A DNA stretch of 64,000 bases from Hydractinia symbiolongicarpus (Eukaryota; Cnidaria; Hydrozoa; Anthoathecata; Hydractiniidae), in the NCBI RefSeq assembly GCF_029227915.1, contig NC_079883.1, positions 29,080,001 through 29,144,000 of the forward strand, in the 5' to 3' direction. The notes beneath the pieces were generated by a model. The model had not been told where the DNA came from and ran no database searches. It saw only the letters and a list, made by a program, of their open reading frames with translations. The position numbers and the translations under genes are program-made. This document shows positions 14,101-24,200 of the stretch, piece by piece; position 1 is the stretch's first letter, and each line of letters opens with the position of its first letter.

Positions 14101-15407
14101 TTCAGCGAGTACACTATGCTGTGTAGTATTGGTTTTTTTGAAAATTTAGATAAATAAGTCTTCTTTTACAGTGGGACCAATCCAGGCCGTTAGTACGCAC
14201 TAAAGAAATAGAGACGGTCTCAAAAACTACATCTTATTGACTTCGTGGCGGTATCAATACGTTTGAGATACAACGGCTGCGTCACATATTCGTACCAACA
14301 TGTATTTAGTGATATCTTTCCGATATTACTAAGTTATATCGCTTTTAACAGTGAAACGATTGACTGTGGAACTTAATTGAACTAACTTTGGACTGAGACC
14401 TTATAAATGTGATAAGTGAGTTAACTGGACTCCAAGAAATAACATTCTTCTTAATTTGACATAATTGTCGAAACTCACCGATTACACTGGGCGCTGTGGT
14501 AACGCTTCATTTAAAAATTAAGATAAAAAATTCAGTTTCTACTGTGGGACCAATCCTAGCCGTTAGCGCGTGCTGAAGAAATAGAGACAGTTTTAAATAC
14601 TACATCTCACTTACTTTCTAATGGTGTCAGTCCGTTTGAGTTACAACGGTTGGGTCACATATTCGTACCAACATGTATTTAGCGATATTTTTCTGATATT
14701 GCTAGGTTGCATCGCTTTTAACAGTGAAAAGATTGACGGTGGGACTTAATTAAACTAACTTTGGACTGTGGCCTGATAAATGTAATAAATGAGACAATTG
14801 GACTCCAAGAAGTAACATTCTTCTTAATTTGAAATGATTGCCGGAACTCAGCGATTACACTGGGAGCTGTGGTAGCGCTTCATTTAAAAATTTAGATAAA
14901 TAAGTCATTCTTTACTGTGTGACCAATCCTAGCCGTTATCGCGTGCTGAAGAAAGGACGACAGTTTCAAAAACTACATCTCACTTACTTTCTAACGGTGT
15001 CAGTTCGTTTGAGTTACAACGGTTGGGTCACATATTCGTACCAACATGTACTTAGTGATATTTTTCTGACATTACTAGGTTGCATCGCTTTTAACAGTGA
15101 AACGATTGACTGTGGGAGTTTATTGAACTAACTTCGGACTATATGACCTAATAAATGTGATAAATAAAATAATTGGCCTCCAAGAAATAACAATCTTATT
15201 AATTTGACATGATTGTCGGAACTCAGCGATTACACTGGGCGCTGTGGTAGCTCTTCATTTAAAAATTTAAATAAAAAAGTCATTTTTTACTGTGGGACCA
15301 ATCCTAGCCGTTATCGCGTGCTGAAGAAAGGGCGACAGTTTCAAAAACTACATCTCACTTACTTTCTTACGGTGTCAGTTCGTTTGAGTTACAACGGTTG
15401 GGTCACA
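11161..15407 (+). repeat. Mixed-order satellite monomers up to the insertion
   Basis: About 11 monomers without a tidy two-copy HOR. The stretch from about 14100 to 15280 matches 33730-34910 on the other side of the 16.6-kb block at a constant offset of 19629 bp (landmarks 14167/33796 and 14913/34542). Removing the 16638-bp insertion gives a satellite period near 2991 bp, close to 8 monomers. The last monomer begins near 15288 and is cut after 120 bp at GGTCACA (15401-15407). Confidence 0.85.
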
Positions 15408-15676
15408 CATACCCACATCTGCGCCTTCTGGGGACCAAAGTTAGAAAGCGCCTTCCCAGCCAAACGCGAAAGTAAAAAAATAAAAATGAAAAATATCTTT
15501 CTACATGAGGTTGTTATATATAATTGGTTTTGTAGCTCCTAAACATATAATCTTACCTACTCAATAATAATAAAACGGTTTTTTAGACAGATTTTAGCAT
15601 GGTTCACAAAAAAGTTGGAAAGCGCCTTGTGGGCCACATGTCAAGGTTGTGAAGTTTCAAAGTGCCTTGTGGGGAC
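15408..15676 (+). repeat. Left terminal region with GCGCCTTGTGGGGACC motifs
   Basis: Four direct copies of the motif lie in the first 270 bp of the insertion: 15421-15436 (GCGCCTTCTGGGGACC), 15448-15457 (GCGCCTTCCC, partial), 15622-15635 (GCGCCTTGTGGGCC) and 15662-15676 (TGCCTTGTGGGGACA). All are in the + orientation, opposite to most copies at the right end. Between 15458 and 15615 the sequence is AT-rich with no recognised feature. Confidence 0.8.
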
Positions 15677-15727
15677 AAATATTGTTTCCCATGATTATAG
15701 CTTTCTTATATCTGTCGCGATGCATCA

Positions 15728-16075
15728 AGTTTGTTCTGGGGAACCATGGATTGAATCCCGTTCACTGACAGACAGTATGTTAGCAATACACGAAGTAGCT
15801 TAACTTCAATTACATTACACCAATAATACTCGGCCGTCATGATGGATGGTTCGATCGTAGTGAACAATTCTCATGAATGCTTGTCTTGGCTGGAATTTCC
15901 ATGACAAGCATTCATGAGAAACGCCAACGTGGGTGTTGTTAACATATTGACACACGCAGTGTAATTAGTTTGTCTGCGGCTCTGAGTTCTGGGACGGCTG
16001 ACCCAATTCCGCTTACTGCCAGTCATTGTGTTGACAATTCTAAAAGTGGCTCTACTTTAATTACGTTAAAGTTTT
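15728..16075. repeat. Diverged direct repeat pair around a hairpin
   Basis: Two segments of about 85 bp, starting near 15733 and 15986, align through GTTCTGGG, then ATCCCGTTCACTGACAGACA against ATTCCGCTTACTGCCAGTCA, and AGCTTAACTTCAATTACATT against GGCTCTACTTTAATTACGTT. Identity is roughly two thirds by eye. They flank the perfect hairpin at 15868-15920. This could be two old copies of a SINE-like or MITE-like sequence, or an old tandem duplication. No coding content is evident. Confidence 0.5.
15868..15920. repeat. Perfect 18-bp inverted repeat, 17-nt loop
   Basis: TTCTCATGAATGCTTGTC at 15868-15885 is exactly reverse-complementary to GACAAGCATTCATGAGAA at 15903-15920, with loop TTGGCTGGAATTTCCAT. 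The flanking bases (A and A) do not pair, so the stem ends there. A perfect 18-bp stem in otherwise decayed sequence suggests a recent foldback or a structured RNA; I cannot tell which. Confidence 0.85.
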
Positions 16076-17353
16076 TAATTAAACAATGTTTTTTACGGGA
16101 ACAATAGAAGTTAATAATCAACCTTTATTTTTTTTCTCCGGGACTCGGAAAGTTGAGGAGTATCCCATTGTTTTGCCAGGACTTTTGAGCGCTGTCCTTG
16201 ATACTTTGAGAGAAGAAAGTGTTTGCAGAAGAAACTTTTGCGGTTTTCGCGTTTTTTGGAAACTTCGCACAAGTTTATTAGCGCAAAATGTTCCAATTAG
16301 AAATGAACTCTAAGAATAATACTGCTATAAGAAAAAATTAACAAAAACTAGTTTGAATACACGTGCGATCTTTAACTTCATATAAAACGTAAGTATCGTG
16401 AGGGTTAAAGCAATTAGCTTTTCTAAAAAATGAAATATAAAATAACACATTAATACACCATTTACAGTTTTCATTTGGTATTTAATCTTAAAAGAATTTT
16501 TTCATTTACAACTATGTTTTTAAAAATAAAAAATAACTTAATACAGTACAGTTTGATCTGGTAATAATATATTTAGTAAAACACCCGTTTTAGTTCCCTC
16601 TCGAACAACTATTTAATTTAACTTTTTGGGAACAAACGTCCTTTTAATATAACTAGTGAGATGCAAATGTTCTGTGCGTTTAATAAACTTAAACTATCTA
16701 AACTTTCAAAATAACTACCGGTCAACACTATAAAATTTATATCAGAAAACAAAGCCTAAAATTAATAGACATTTCCTGAAGCTTTTTAGTCACTGGGAGA
16801 ATGTGATACTTGAATTTCTAAAAACTTGATAGAGAAATTTTTAAGTTCACAAAGCAAACATATATATATAAATAACCTGCTAAAACGATGAGCATAAATC
16901 ATGATTATAAGAACCAACCTAGAAAGTCTTTTGGTGCTGATTTTCCAATGAGCTACTTTAACGACATTGAAAATGATAAAACGGGTGCAAGTACAGTTTT
17001 CATTAAAAGTGACGAACCTCATAATTTATTTTCTACAAAATAAACGTTTATACAGGTTAGAAGTTCTTGGCTCAACCACTATACATTAGACTCTTTATTC
17101 ATTTGAATTCAGGGCCAACACACAGCTATTGAAATCAAGAGGGTTACATTAACAAGACGGTGCAAACTCAAAGTCGAACCGAGGCGCAAAGAAAATCTGC
17201 CTTTAAACGCCCTCTTTAAAATTTAAATCAAATTTTTAAGCGCTCAGTAAAGTAGATTTTACAACTTCGTGAATTCGATAACGGAATGTTCCAAATAAAT
17301 TAAATTCGAATTATAAGAGGTCAGCCCGAAAAGAATTTCTGCCATAAAAGTCC
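16076..17353. other. AT-rich sequence, no feature seen
   Basis: No convincing coding exon, tandem repeat or transposon end was found here. Short reading frames on both strands (for example 16086-16313 plus, 16786-17022 minus) show no recognisable motif or convincing splice context and are best treated as chance. Confidence 0.6.
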
Positions 17354-17388
17354 TACGAAAAGTCCTTTACATAAAAGGACTTTTCGTA
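17354..17388. repeat. Perfect 15-bp hairpin
   Basis: TACGAAAAGTCCTTT (17354-17368) and AAAGGACTTTTCGTA (17374-17388) are exact reverse complements around a 5-nt loop (ACATA). AAAAGTCC also occurs just upstream (17346-17353), so the left arm sits next to a short direct repeat of its own core. It may be a small foldback or the core of a degraded MITE. Confidence 0.8.
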
Positions 17389-18340
17389 AAAGACTTGTTT
17401 TTTATTTTCCCTTCGTTTCTCTGGACCACGCTCCCGACTCAACCCTTCCTATTTTTTACTTATAAAGTAATCAATCTCAATATAGTGTGTGACAATGAAA
17501 ATAATATTGTACAATATAGTTTTAAAAGTTGCCGATGTTTTAGTAAGTAGACATAACACCTTTCAAGATGTTTGTAAATTGGCTGCGAAAACTGTGAAAC
17601 TTTGGCCAAGAAAGGGAACAAATTTCTGTCAGACCGGTAGGAGTATGAAACTATAAAACTATACAGCCTGTTTTAAATTTTTGTTTTCTTTAAGACATTT
17701 TGCGTTTCAGGTACTTTGAACGTCAAAACAAGCATATGCGATGGAGTCTAATAATGGCACATTTATAGTCTTGTCATTTGACAGCCATGTTTTTGTTTCT
17801 ACACTTTCCAGACCTCACACAATATTTTACTACTGTGAAAATCATCACACCAACCCTTTTATTACACAACAAACAACAATAGAGAACGTACAACAATTGA
17901 AAAATTAGAAAAAGAAGTACGCAATATTTTAATTTTCTTTATAAACTTGTTTTGTTTGTTTAAAAAAAAAAATCTTCCCTTGACTGTTGCAGATGTAAGT
18001 GTACGCAAGAAGCACTTCTTTGAAGTAAAAAGAAAGTAAAATTTTCATAGTTTCGGACATTAATGATAATTGTGAAAGAAACACTTTTAGAAAACTTTAT
18101 TCAATTGAGGAAGTATATATTACATTGTGTGGCCAGGGTCGCGCTAAATAACGCACTTATATACTACATGTACTATGGGCGTATTGTCATGACTTTTTTT
18201 ACAGGGTAAAAAACATACAGGACAAGACTAAAGCATTTTAACTTACCGTAGAGACTTTTGGTGCATCTTGGTGTTTTTATTCTAAGATGAATTTTATAAG
18301 AACATTACAAAAATGTTATAATTTGTTGTTTCTTTCTTTA
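17389..18340. other. AT-rich sequence, no feature seen
   Basis: Unstructured AT-rich DNA with homopolymer A and T runs. No gene, repeat family or regulatory element could be supported. Confidence 0.6.
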
Positions 18341-18364
18341 TAACTAACTAACTAACTAACTAAC
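18341..18364 (+). repeat. (TAAC)n microsatellite
   Basis: Six uninterrupted TAAC units. It is the only clean tetranucleotide tract in the 16.6-kb insertion apart from the ACAG run near 26640. Confidence 0.95.
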
Positions 18365-18657
18365 TGTTCTCCAAGGAAGATTGCTGTCACCATAGGAATA
18401 TCTTAATTCGGTTCCGGCCACTATTTGGTTAACAAGAACGAACAGACAGAAATGGACTCTGCCATTAACTTCTATAAGGCGCATTTTCGAATTACAAAAC
18501 GCCACTGCGCTATCGTTGACGTATTTACCTAACCGCTCTGAGAAGGTTCCGTCAATACTATAATCAAAAAAAAATGTGAGAGTAGAAACGAGAGAATGAT
18601 GTACATCTATTATTCTCGCATGAAAATTTTTCCAAATTCTAGTTTAACGAAAAAAAA

Positions 18658-18708
18658 GTCGGCAAAAAGTGACTAAATTTTGTGCAAGTGAACAACATTT
18701 TTGCCGAC
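18658..18708. repeat. 11-bp inverted repeat, possible MITE core
   Basis: GTCGGCAAAAA (18658-18668) pairs with TTTTTGCCGAC (18698-18708), leaving a 29-nt spacer. Poly-A before the left arm and poly-T after the right arm (ACTGACTTTTTTTACC near 18720) extend the loose symmetry, so this may be a decayed MITE of about 80-100 bp. No target duplication is clear. Confidence 0.5.
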
Positions 18709-19280
18709 CAAAAAATTCTTACTGACTTTTTTTACCGATAAGGTATATCTGGCTAATACTTACCAACATTTGTTGAAAAAAAACAAGAATGAACCAAATT
18801 TAGCGTTATAGCGTTGCTGCTTTTTTTCTTCTTCCTCGGCGCTAATAAGTTCCCCAGGATACTCCAATAAGAACTCCCCCTTCGTAAAATTCTTTTCTGC
18901 GAAAACTCCGAAACCTAAAAAATTATTTTAACTTAATTAGCTACTTTGTACATTGCGAACTTGCTGCCTGGTAGTAAAGCAAAACTACATTTACTAAACA
19001 GAGTGCAATTCGCGATTAATTTTTAGTTAGTAGTTTATAAAAGCGAACGAAATAAAAGAAAACAGGGTAATAAATGTCCTCTGTGCCACGTTAAATCCAG
19101 TGTCGCAGGGGCATTTTTTTAAAACACGTTTTTTTAAAAAGGAACATAAAAAATAACTATATTATTTCATAATCTCTTTAAAACACACCAATTTTATCTA
19201 AATTTAAGGCAATTTCCGGCAATTAAGAGGTAATGATTAGACACTGAACTGCTAATAGAATGATTCAAAAGATATGTCTC
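18709..19280. other. AT-rich sequence, no feature seen
   Basis: No gene, recognised repeat or regulatory element could be supported in this stretch. Confidence 0.6.
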
Positions 19281-19412
19281 CACTGGGTGATATTTGCGCC
19301 GATTTTTGCGACAAAAAGTAGAAACCAATTCAACTTTTTGTCATGACGACAATCGCGACCAAACCAATCAAATTCCAGTATTTATGACGATCGTCATAAA
19401 AATCGTCTAGTG
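19281..19412. mobile_element. Short MITE with CACTRG termini
   Basis: The left end reads CACTGGGTGATATTTGCGCC then GATTTTTGCGAC. The right end, read on the other strand from 19412, is CACTAGACGATTTTTATGAC. Both therefore begin CACT(G/A)G and carry a GATTTTT block, giving degenerate inverted termini. Inside are a 10-bp inverted pair (GACAAAAAGT / ACTTTTTGTC) and a perfect 20-bp palindrome at 19381-19400 (TTTATGACGATCGTCATAAA). No transposase is encoded, as expected for a 132-bp MITE. The flanking duplication is not convincing, so the superfamily is uncertain (hAT-like at a guess). Confidence 0.5.
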
Positions 19413-20178
19413 ATCGTCTATGATTTGCAAGCAGCACAATAGCTAAAAAAATAAATCAAGTAACCATAGACAATATGTCTTAACAATAAGAAAGTAAATT
19501 TTCACGATTGAAAACATATTAACTCTTTACTGCTTTAGCGCTTCATAAGAAGCTCAATTTCATAAATTGCACTCTAAAGGAGTTACGGATTAATTTGTAC
19601 TTATAAAGGGCGTCGTTTCAATAGTATCTCATAATCATTCTATTAAGGACAAAATTTGTATAAACAGTTACAACTGTGCGCAAACTGCAGTGTTCATGAG
19701 GTTAAAGGATATGTTATTAAGCATTTGAATTGACTTAGAATTATATTTTTCAAATTACGTAATTTTTATTGAACTTGTCAAATTAAGCACAGCGAAAACA
19801 CGTGTTGATCATCCACGAAATTAAATGCCCCGAAAACTTTAAAAACCACCCAAACTATGAAATTTTATTGTACTTTTGCTGTTGCCCCATTTAGGTTTAT
19901 TTCACTTTGCAATTAAGGACAAAGAGGTCACGTGTTCTAAAAAGGGGAAAATTAATGGGGAGATTATTTTGCAAAATTTCTTAAAATTGCTGGATAATTT
20001 TTCTTCCCTGAATTTTTCGTCCGCCGAGATATTGTATTCCATTGTATTTTGCTTCTGCTAACTTTAAAATACCTCTTCTACTAATTCCTTGAAACATTCT
20101 ATCTCCCAAAAATAAAGGTTATATTATTAATACAAGAAATGCGTAGTGACTAATTTTCTTTCGTTGGTAAACTTCCAT
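19413..20178. other. AT-rich sequence, no feature seen
   Basis: No supported gene or repeat. The frame at 19876-20061 (plus) has no recognisable motif and is probably chance. Confidence 0.6.
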
Positions 20179-20345
20179 CCGCAAAAACTTCTACACCATT
20201 TTTCTTTTAATTTCTTCGTACTTCACAAAAATTAATTCCGCAAAAATTAATTCCGCAAAAATATACTCCGCAAAATGAAGTATTTGGGGACTACTCATCC
20301 GCAAAAATATGGTTCGCAAAAATTTATTCCTCAAATAATTTGTGC
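20179..20345. repeat. Degenerate CCGCAAAAATTAATT repeats
   Basis: A run of imperfect units of 15-20 bp: CCGCAAAAATTAATT (twice back to back near 20236-20270), CCGCAAAATATACTCCGC-like variants, then CCGCAAAAATATGG and CGCAAAAATTTATTCC. The same core recurs near 21774 (CCGCAAAAATTTCTTCC). This looks like an internal repeat of a decayed MITE family and explains the low-complexity reading frame on the minus strand here. Confidence 0.6.
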
Positions 20346-20405
20346 GCATAAGATAATTGTTTTTGGCATTTAAGAATGTGTGGTTTTTTGTAATACTCAG
20401 CATAC

Positions 20406-20514
20406 CTATTTCTTTATTTATGTAATATTTTCTCAGCCCGTCCTGATCTACACCTTTCGTTACATGAGCCACTGCCACTTCATTATGATCGATTTTGGCT
20501 CTCTTTCTGCGACC
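20406..20514 (-). pseudogene. Candidate exon resembling a pre-SET-domain segment
   Basis: On the minus strand an acceptor TATTGTAG precedes 20514 and a donor GTATGC follows 20406, bounding a 109-nt open segment of 36 codons plus one base. It encodes a basic start (RRKRAK), then HNEVAVAHVTKG and GLRKYYINKEI, with a split glycine codon at the donor. From memory, animal SET-domain lysine methyltransferases of the KMT5A-like kind often read a similar YIN-x-x-x-G just before their conserved GVFA motif, so the intron would fall at the edge of the domain. No following exon was found in the window. It could be a captured gene fragment, a decayed gene or a host exon. Coding nature is moderately supported; the family is tentative. 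Confidence 0.35.
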
Positions 20515-20739
20515 CTACAATATTAAAATACTCATATTAACACTATGCCCAAAAAGTTTAATCTTATTAAATTTTATTTCTTTGGAGATAGAGTGCACAA
20601 GACAATCTTAAAGAAGAACGAACAATGTGTTTTTTAGTTGTTTTAAAAGCAGTAAATTGTGCTTTTTGCTTTATTTTTACATTATTTTTTGTAGTTATCG
20701 AGTTATTAAGAGACAAAGAATATAGATTGAGTTAAACTG

Positions 20740-20845
20740 TATTCGAGTTATCCGGCGTAATTATAAAGAGTTTGATAAGCAAAACCCTTAGGAAATCAAA
20801 AAAAGTTTAAATAGCCCATATTCGAGTTAAGCGGCACCTACTGTA
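20740..20845. mobile_element. Decayed pogo/Tigger-like transposon end
   Basis: ATTCGAGTTAAGCGGCACCT then ACTGTA (to 20845) reads on the other strand as TACAGTAGGTGCCGCTTAAC followed by TCGAAT. That is the style of a TA-flanked pogo/Tigger terminus with the usual TTCGAGTTA-type subterminal motif. A second TTCGAGTTATCCGGCG lies about 75 bp inside (near 20743). The opposite end was not found, so this is a solo or truncated end. Assignment rests on motif style only. Confidence 0.4.
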
Positions 20846-21708
20846 AAAAGAAAATTGTTTCTTAGCAGTAAATGTAGATTCGCCTGATTTTGTTCTTATA
20901 ATCTTTAAAAAAAATTCTTGGCAAAATGTCAGATTCAACATTCCTATAAACTGGGTTCTGATTAAAAAACGTATATACCGTGGAGATTTCACTCTGGTTT
21001 TACCAAAAACAGCAGTAGTTTAAAATTATGTAAAATGTTTCTCAATAATCAGTGTCTCAAGAGAAGGCTATAGGCCGCATAAAGGAAAGCAGTAAAAATC
21101 TTTTTCAATAAAATATCCCCTAATTTACGATCTTACAGGCGATATATCAATCGGAATAAAAATATTAGTAATAGCAATAACATGAATTTGAGAGTGATTT
21201 GTGTTGTTGGGATTATTTTCGAATTAAGATTTTCACGGTTCTGATAACTTCCTAAAAATCTATTTTTTTTTCAATAAATCAAAAAAATATTTTCCTTTTA
21301 TCGATATTAATAAAATACGTTGTACAATAACACTTCCGCCAATCAAACGGTATTCACATTTTACAATTTTATAAAACCGGGTAGTCGTATCAGAAAAAAT
21401 TAAAATCAGTCATATATATAATTACAGCATGTAGAGCATTTCATTACTGATCTAAGCCTAACCTGTCTACAAGCCATTAAGATTGATAATTAAAAACTGG
21501 GATTCTATGAGAAAAAAAGAAATAAATTAGGTGTCGTAAACTGAACACATATTTTATATTGTAGCAAGCGTAATTTGGTGTCGGAGTTCAATATTATTTC
21601 AGATATTTGAATTTTAATATACATATTACTAATTTAGACAATAACTATATAACTTTGTTGTCATTTCATTGGTTTCCATACTTTGTTTTGCTAAAAAATA
21701 AACTGCCT
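20846..21708. other. AT-rich sequence, no feature seen
   Basis: No supported gene or repeat. Short frames at 20807-20992 (minus) and 21607-21810 (plus) overlap repeat-derived sequence or chance sequence. Confidence 0.6.
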
Positions 21709-21769
21709 ACCACATTTTTTTCAGCAAATAATTTGTACCTCACTAATTATTTGTGGAAGAAAATGTGGT
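21709..21769. repeat. Long two-part hairpin, miRNA-precursor-like size
   Basis: ACCACATTTT (21709-21718) pairs with AAAATGTGGT (21760-21769). Inside it, CAAATAATT (21725-21733) pairs with AATTATTTG (21745-21753). The two stems are separated by a symmetrical 6/6 internal loop and capped by an 11-nt loop. The 61-nt fold has the size of a short pre-miRNA or the core of a palindromic MITE. No expression evidence is available, so it is recorded as structure only. Confidence 0.7.
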
Positions 21770-22600
21770 CATCCGCAAAAATTTCTTCCACGATAAATTT
21801 GTATCCTTAAGGTGTTCCCTATATATAGAGTTTAGCTTAAAAAATAGCATTTTTGAAAGAAGTAAAATAAATAAAAAACTGGGACTTTGTGAAGAACAAT
21901 AAATCGTTTTACATACATCTTTCACAATTCTTTGAAAAGCTTTAAATTATATTTATACCATTATATATGTTTAGAAATGCTTTTTAGTAATGTATGAATA
22001 AAAAAACTTCCATTTACTATTGCCAAAAATATCGCGATTTATAAAACCAAGCTCAAAAGGTATTAAGGTATACTTTAGTTGTTTCAGGATTGGCAAAAAA
22101 CCTGTTTTATACACATTTTATTCACATTCTCATACAATATTAACAAAAAGCTGAACATAACGCCTATACAGTACTTTCACAGGCAACAATTTTTCTTCCT
22201 AAATATATATATTGTCTTTGTTAAAACACTATGGAGCTCATTAATCAACCTGATATATACAGAGATTCAGCTACAAAAGTTTACAAATCCTAATCTATAA
22301 CAATTCTCTGCAATTATTGATGGTGCACAAAGCAGGTATAGGCAAATTAAATTTTAGGTCAACAGATTTTTACAGAATTAACGTGAGAAAAATGAATTTG
22401 AAAGACTGAGGTAGCTGCTTCTGGGACATATATTTTAATAATATAATACAACAGTCAGGGAAAACTTTCAAATATGCCGTTACTATATGCTGTTAAGTAT
22501 CAATTAAGCATTTGGTACATCCTATAAGCAGCAAATCACTTATATATTTAAACCATTAAAAACAAAATACTTTAAAATTCACGAACTAAGTCTCATCTTT
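21770..22600. other. AT-rich sequence, no feature seen
   Basis: Apart from a CCGCAAAAATTTCTTCC motif at its start, nothing is recognisable. Reading frames here (for example 22079-22300 plus) have no splice context or motif. Confidence 0.6.
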
Positions 22601-22614
22601 CTTTTGGTGTGCAG

Positions 22615-22801
22615 AAGAAAAGTATGCGTGCCCACCTCCAATTATTTTAAAGCAATAAAAAAATTTGATGTAGGGAACACATGCTTAAATAGACGGCAAT
22701 ATCCATCTTGCTTTCATTTAACCAAAACCGCATGTACAGGCAATGGTGACAAACCGCAGTGTGGTATTAAAATTTTCAACGAAAGCCTAAAGTATTTGTG
22801 A
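22615..22801 (+). pseudogene. Candidate cysteine-containing terminal exon, unknown function
   Basis: A pyrimidine-rich tract ending in TTTTGGTGTGCAG (to 22614) resembles a splice acceptor. The open segment that follows runs to a TGA at 22799-22801 and encodes about 61 residues with evenly placed cysteines (VCVPTS, NTCLNRRQYPSCF, TACTGNG, PQCG), ending near FNESLKYL. The mixed codon choice looks more exon-like than the AT-rich frames nearby. A GTATTA at 22763 could instead be a donor. I do not recognise the family, and no upstream exon was found. It could be the 3' exon of a small secreted protein, a relic, or chance. Confidence 0.3.
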
Positions 22802-23735
22802 CTTATATATATAAGAACCTTGAAATTATTTATATTAAATTTTTGCTGGCACTTTATAACGGCACTACTACATCAAAAAAAAACAAAAAGTCGAACAGCA
22901 TTATTTTATGTCAGTTATGTTACTTGTTCTGATAGTCACGACTTCCATTTCAAAAATATCTCGTTTTCGCAAGAAACAACTTTGAATCAATTATTCCTAT
23001 ACCTTGGCTGAAAGCATGCTATCTTATTAACCGTTTGTTAAATAAACATGGTTTTGCGTACAATGCTAAATTTTAAGATACTCTCTAAGTTTAACCCAGC
23101 ATATTTACACTGTAATTTCCTTAAGGTGTACTGGGTGTTCAATTTAAAGGTATATATACTATTTATACTGCAACAGTATATTTAAAAGTTTTTTCTGACT
23201 GTACAAGGCAAGATCAAACTGCCGCTATTTTTTATTGTGTAAAAAATATGGAGCAACTTTGAAATTAGTACAAAAAAATCTTGGTTATATATCATGTAAA
23301 AGCTGCAACTCAGATAGACAAATACACAATATAATCATGTCCACTCTAAAAAATAAAATTTCTATATGCACTTGCTTTTGATGCTAGCTGGCAAAATGCC
23401 TGGAAAATTAACATAAACTTGAAGATGGATAAATAAGAAATTCTTGTCCTTGTATTATAAGTGCATAGTAACTCAAGAGTAACTGCCATGACTTAAATAA
23501 AATACTTAGCTTGCCAGTTAGCTTGTAGTTAGTTATAGCTAGCTATATATTAAAGGGAAAAAATTCATCTTGAAGTCAATTTTCAGCAAAAAAAAGGAAG
23601 CGTAAAAAAGGTTGCCTAGAGAACCAGTTGGAAAGTAAAAATATCATACCTTGAGTTCCTCAATCTTTTAGCCAATCTTTTAGTTTTCCGACTGTCAGAG
23701 ATGAAAGTGAAGTCGCGAATATGTACTGCAACAAC
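22802..23735. other. AT-rich sequence, no feature seen
   Basis: No supported gene. The frame at 22820-23011 (plus) has no motif and no convincing splice signals. Confidence 0.6.
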
Positions 23736-23807
23736 GGTCCCCACAAGGCAAGTGTGTAAATTTACACATCAATCCCAACCATGCTACCTATGGTCCCCAC
23801 AAGACCG
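23736..23807 (-). repeat. Two inverted copies of the GTGGGGACC motif
   Basis: GGTCCCCACAAGGC (23736-23749) and TGGTCCCCACAAGACCG (23791-23807) are reverse-strand copies of the terminal and minisatellite motif. They lie about 1.1 kb upstream of the minisatellite, in the opposite orientation to it. The short open frame at 23701-24057 (plus) runs through them and is not supported as a gene. Confidence 0.8.
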
Positions 23808-24200
23808 TGTGTTAAATTTCACAATGGTCACAATCGAAGTTGTGCAAATAACGCGGGATATGTGCATATGTTTTCATGACTTTAAAAGGCTCTGCTTTTT
23901 TTCTTCGTTTTTCTTGAACTTCGCCATACTTGGTTGTCATTTTGAAAATTTGTTTACGGCAAAAGTGCTGACTAAGCGCAATCTGCTGCTTTCGTACTTT
24001 ACAGAACGTTCGGTTTACGACATACCCAATCCAAATCCCTGGCCCTTTCTTATTTAATTTTTTGACTTGAGATAATATGCCCTAAAGGACCACTAAATAT
24101 TACTCGTATTAATTTCCGCTAATAAACATAAAAATTGTGAATGGAGCATATTTCTGCGCGTTATTAATTTTAGAAATTTTTATCTTATTTTAATATCTTA

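Larger units (their letters stand above)
1..15407 (+). repeat. Satellite array, block 1 (~373-bp monomer)
   Basis: Head-to-tail tandem array, about 41 monomers, all in one orientation. Using the landmark TACTGTGGGACCAATCC, successive units start near 11, 384, 757, 1130, 1502 and 1875, giving 372-373 bp each. Conserved blocks inside each unit include GTCACATATTCGTACCAACA, AACAGTGAAACGATTGACTG and CACTGGGCGCTGTGGTAGCG. Monomers fall into classes: one reads CCTGGCCGTTAGCACGCACTG, another CCTAGCCGTTATTGCGCGCTG, and a third TAGCGCGTGCTG with GGTTGGGTCACA. Classes recur in ordered blocks, so the array has higher-order structure. Array size and HOR organisation suggest a centromeric or pericentromeric satellite; that role is inferred. 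No coding function is supported. Confidence 0.97.

Noticed and set aside
1-15407. Hammerhead ribozyme in the satellite, as known from some animal satellites
   Set aside because: I looked for CTGATGA and GAAA cores on both strands; only CTGATAA occurs, without the required partner elements.
12306-15542. Recurrent open frames in the satellite (about 60-109 aa, near-identical products)
   Set aside because: They recur only because the monomer recurs, are broken in most monomers, use arbitrary starts, and have no recognisable domain or splice context.
23701-24057. 118-codon plus-strand frame as a gene
   Set aside because: It runs through two copies of the GGTCCCCACAAGG repeat, and no domain or splice signal supports it.
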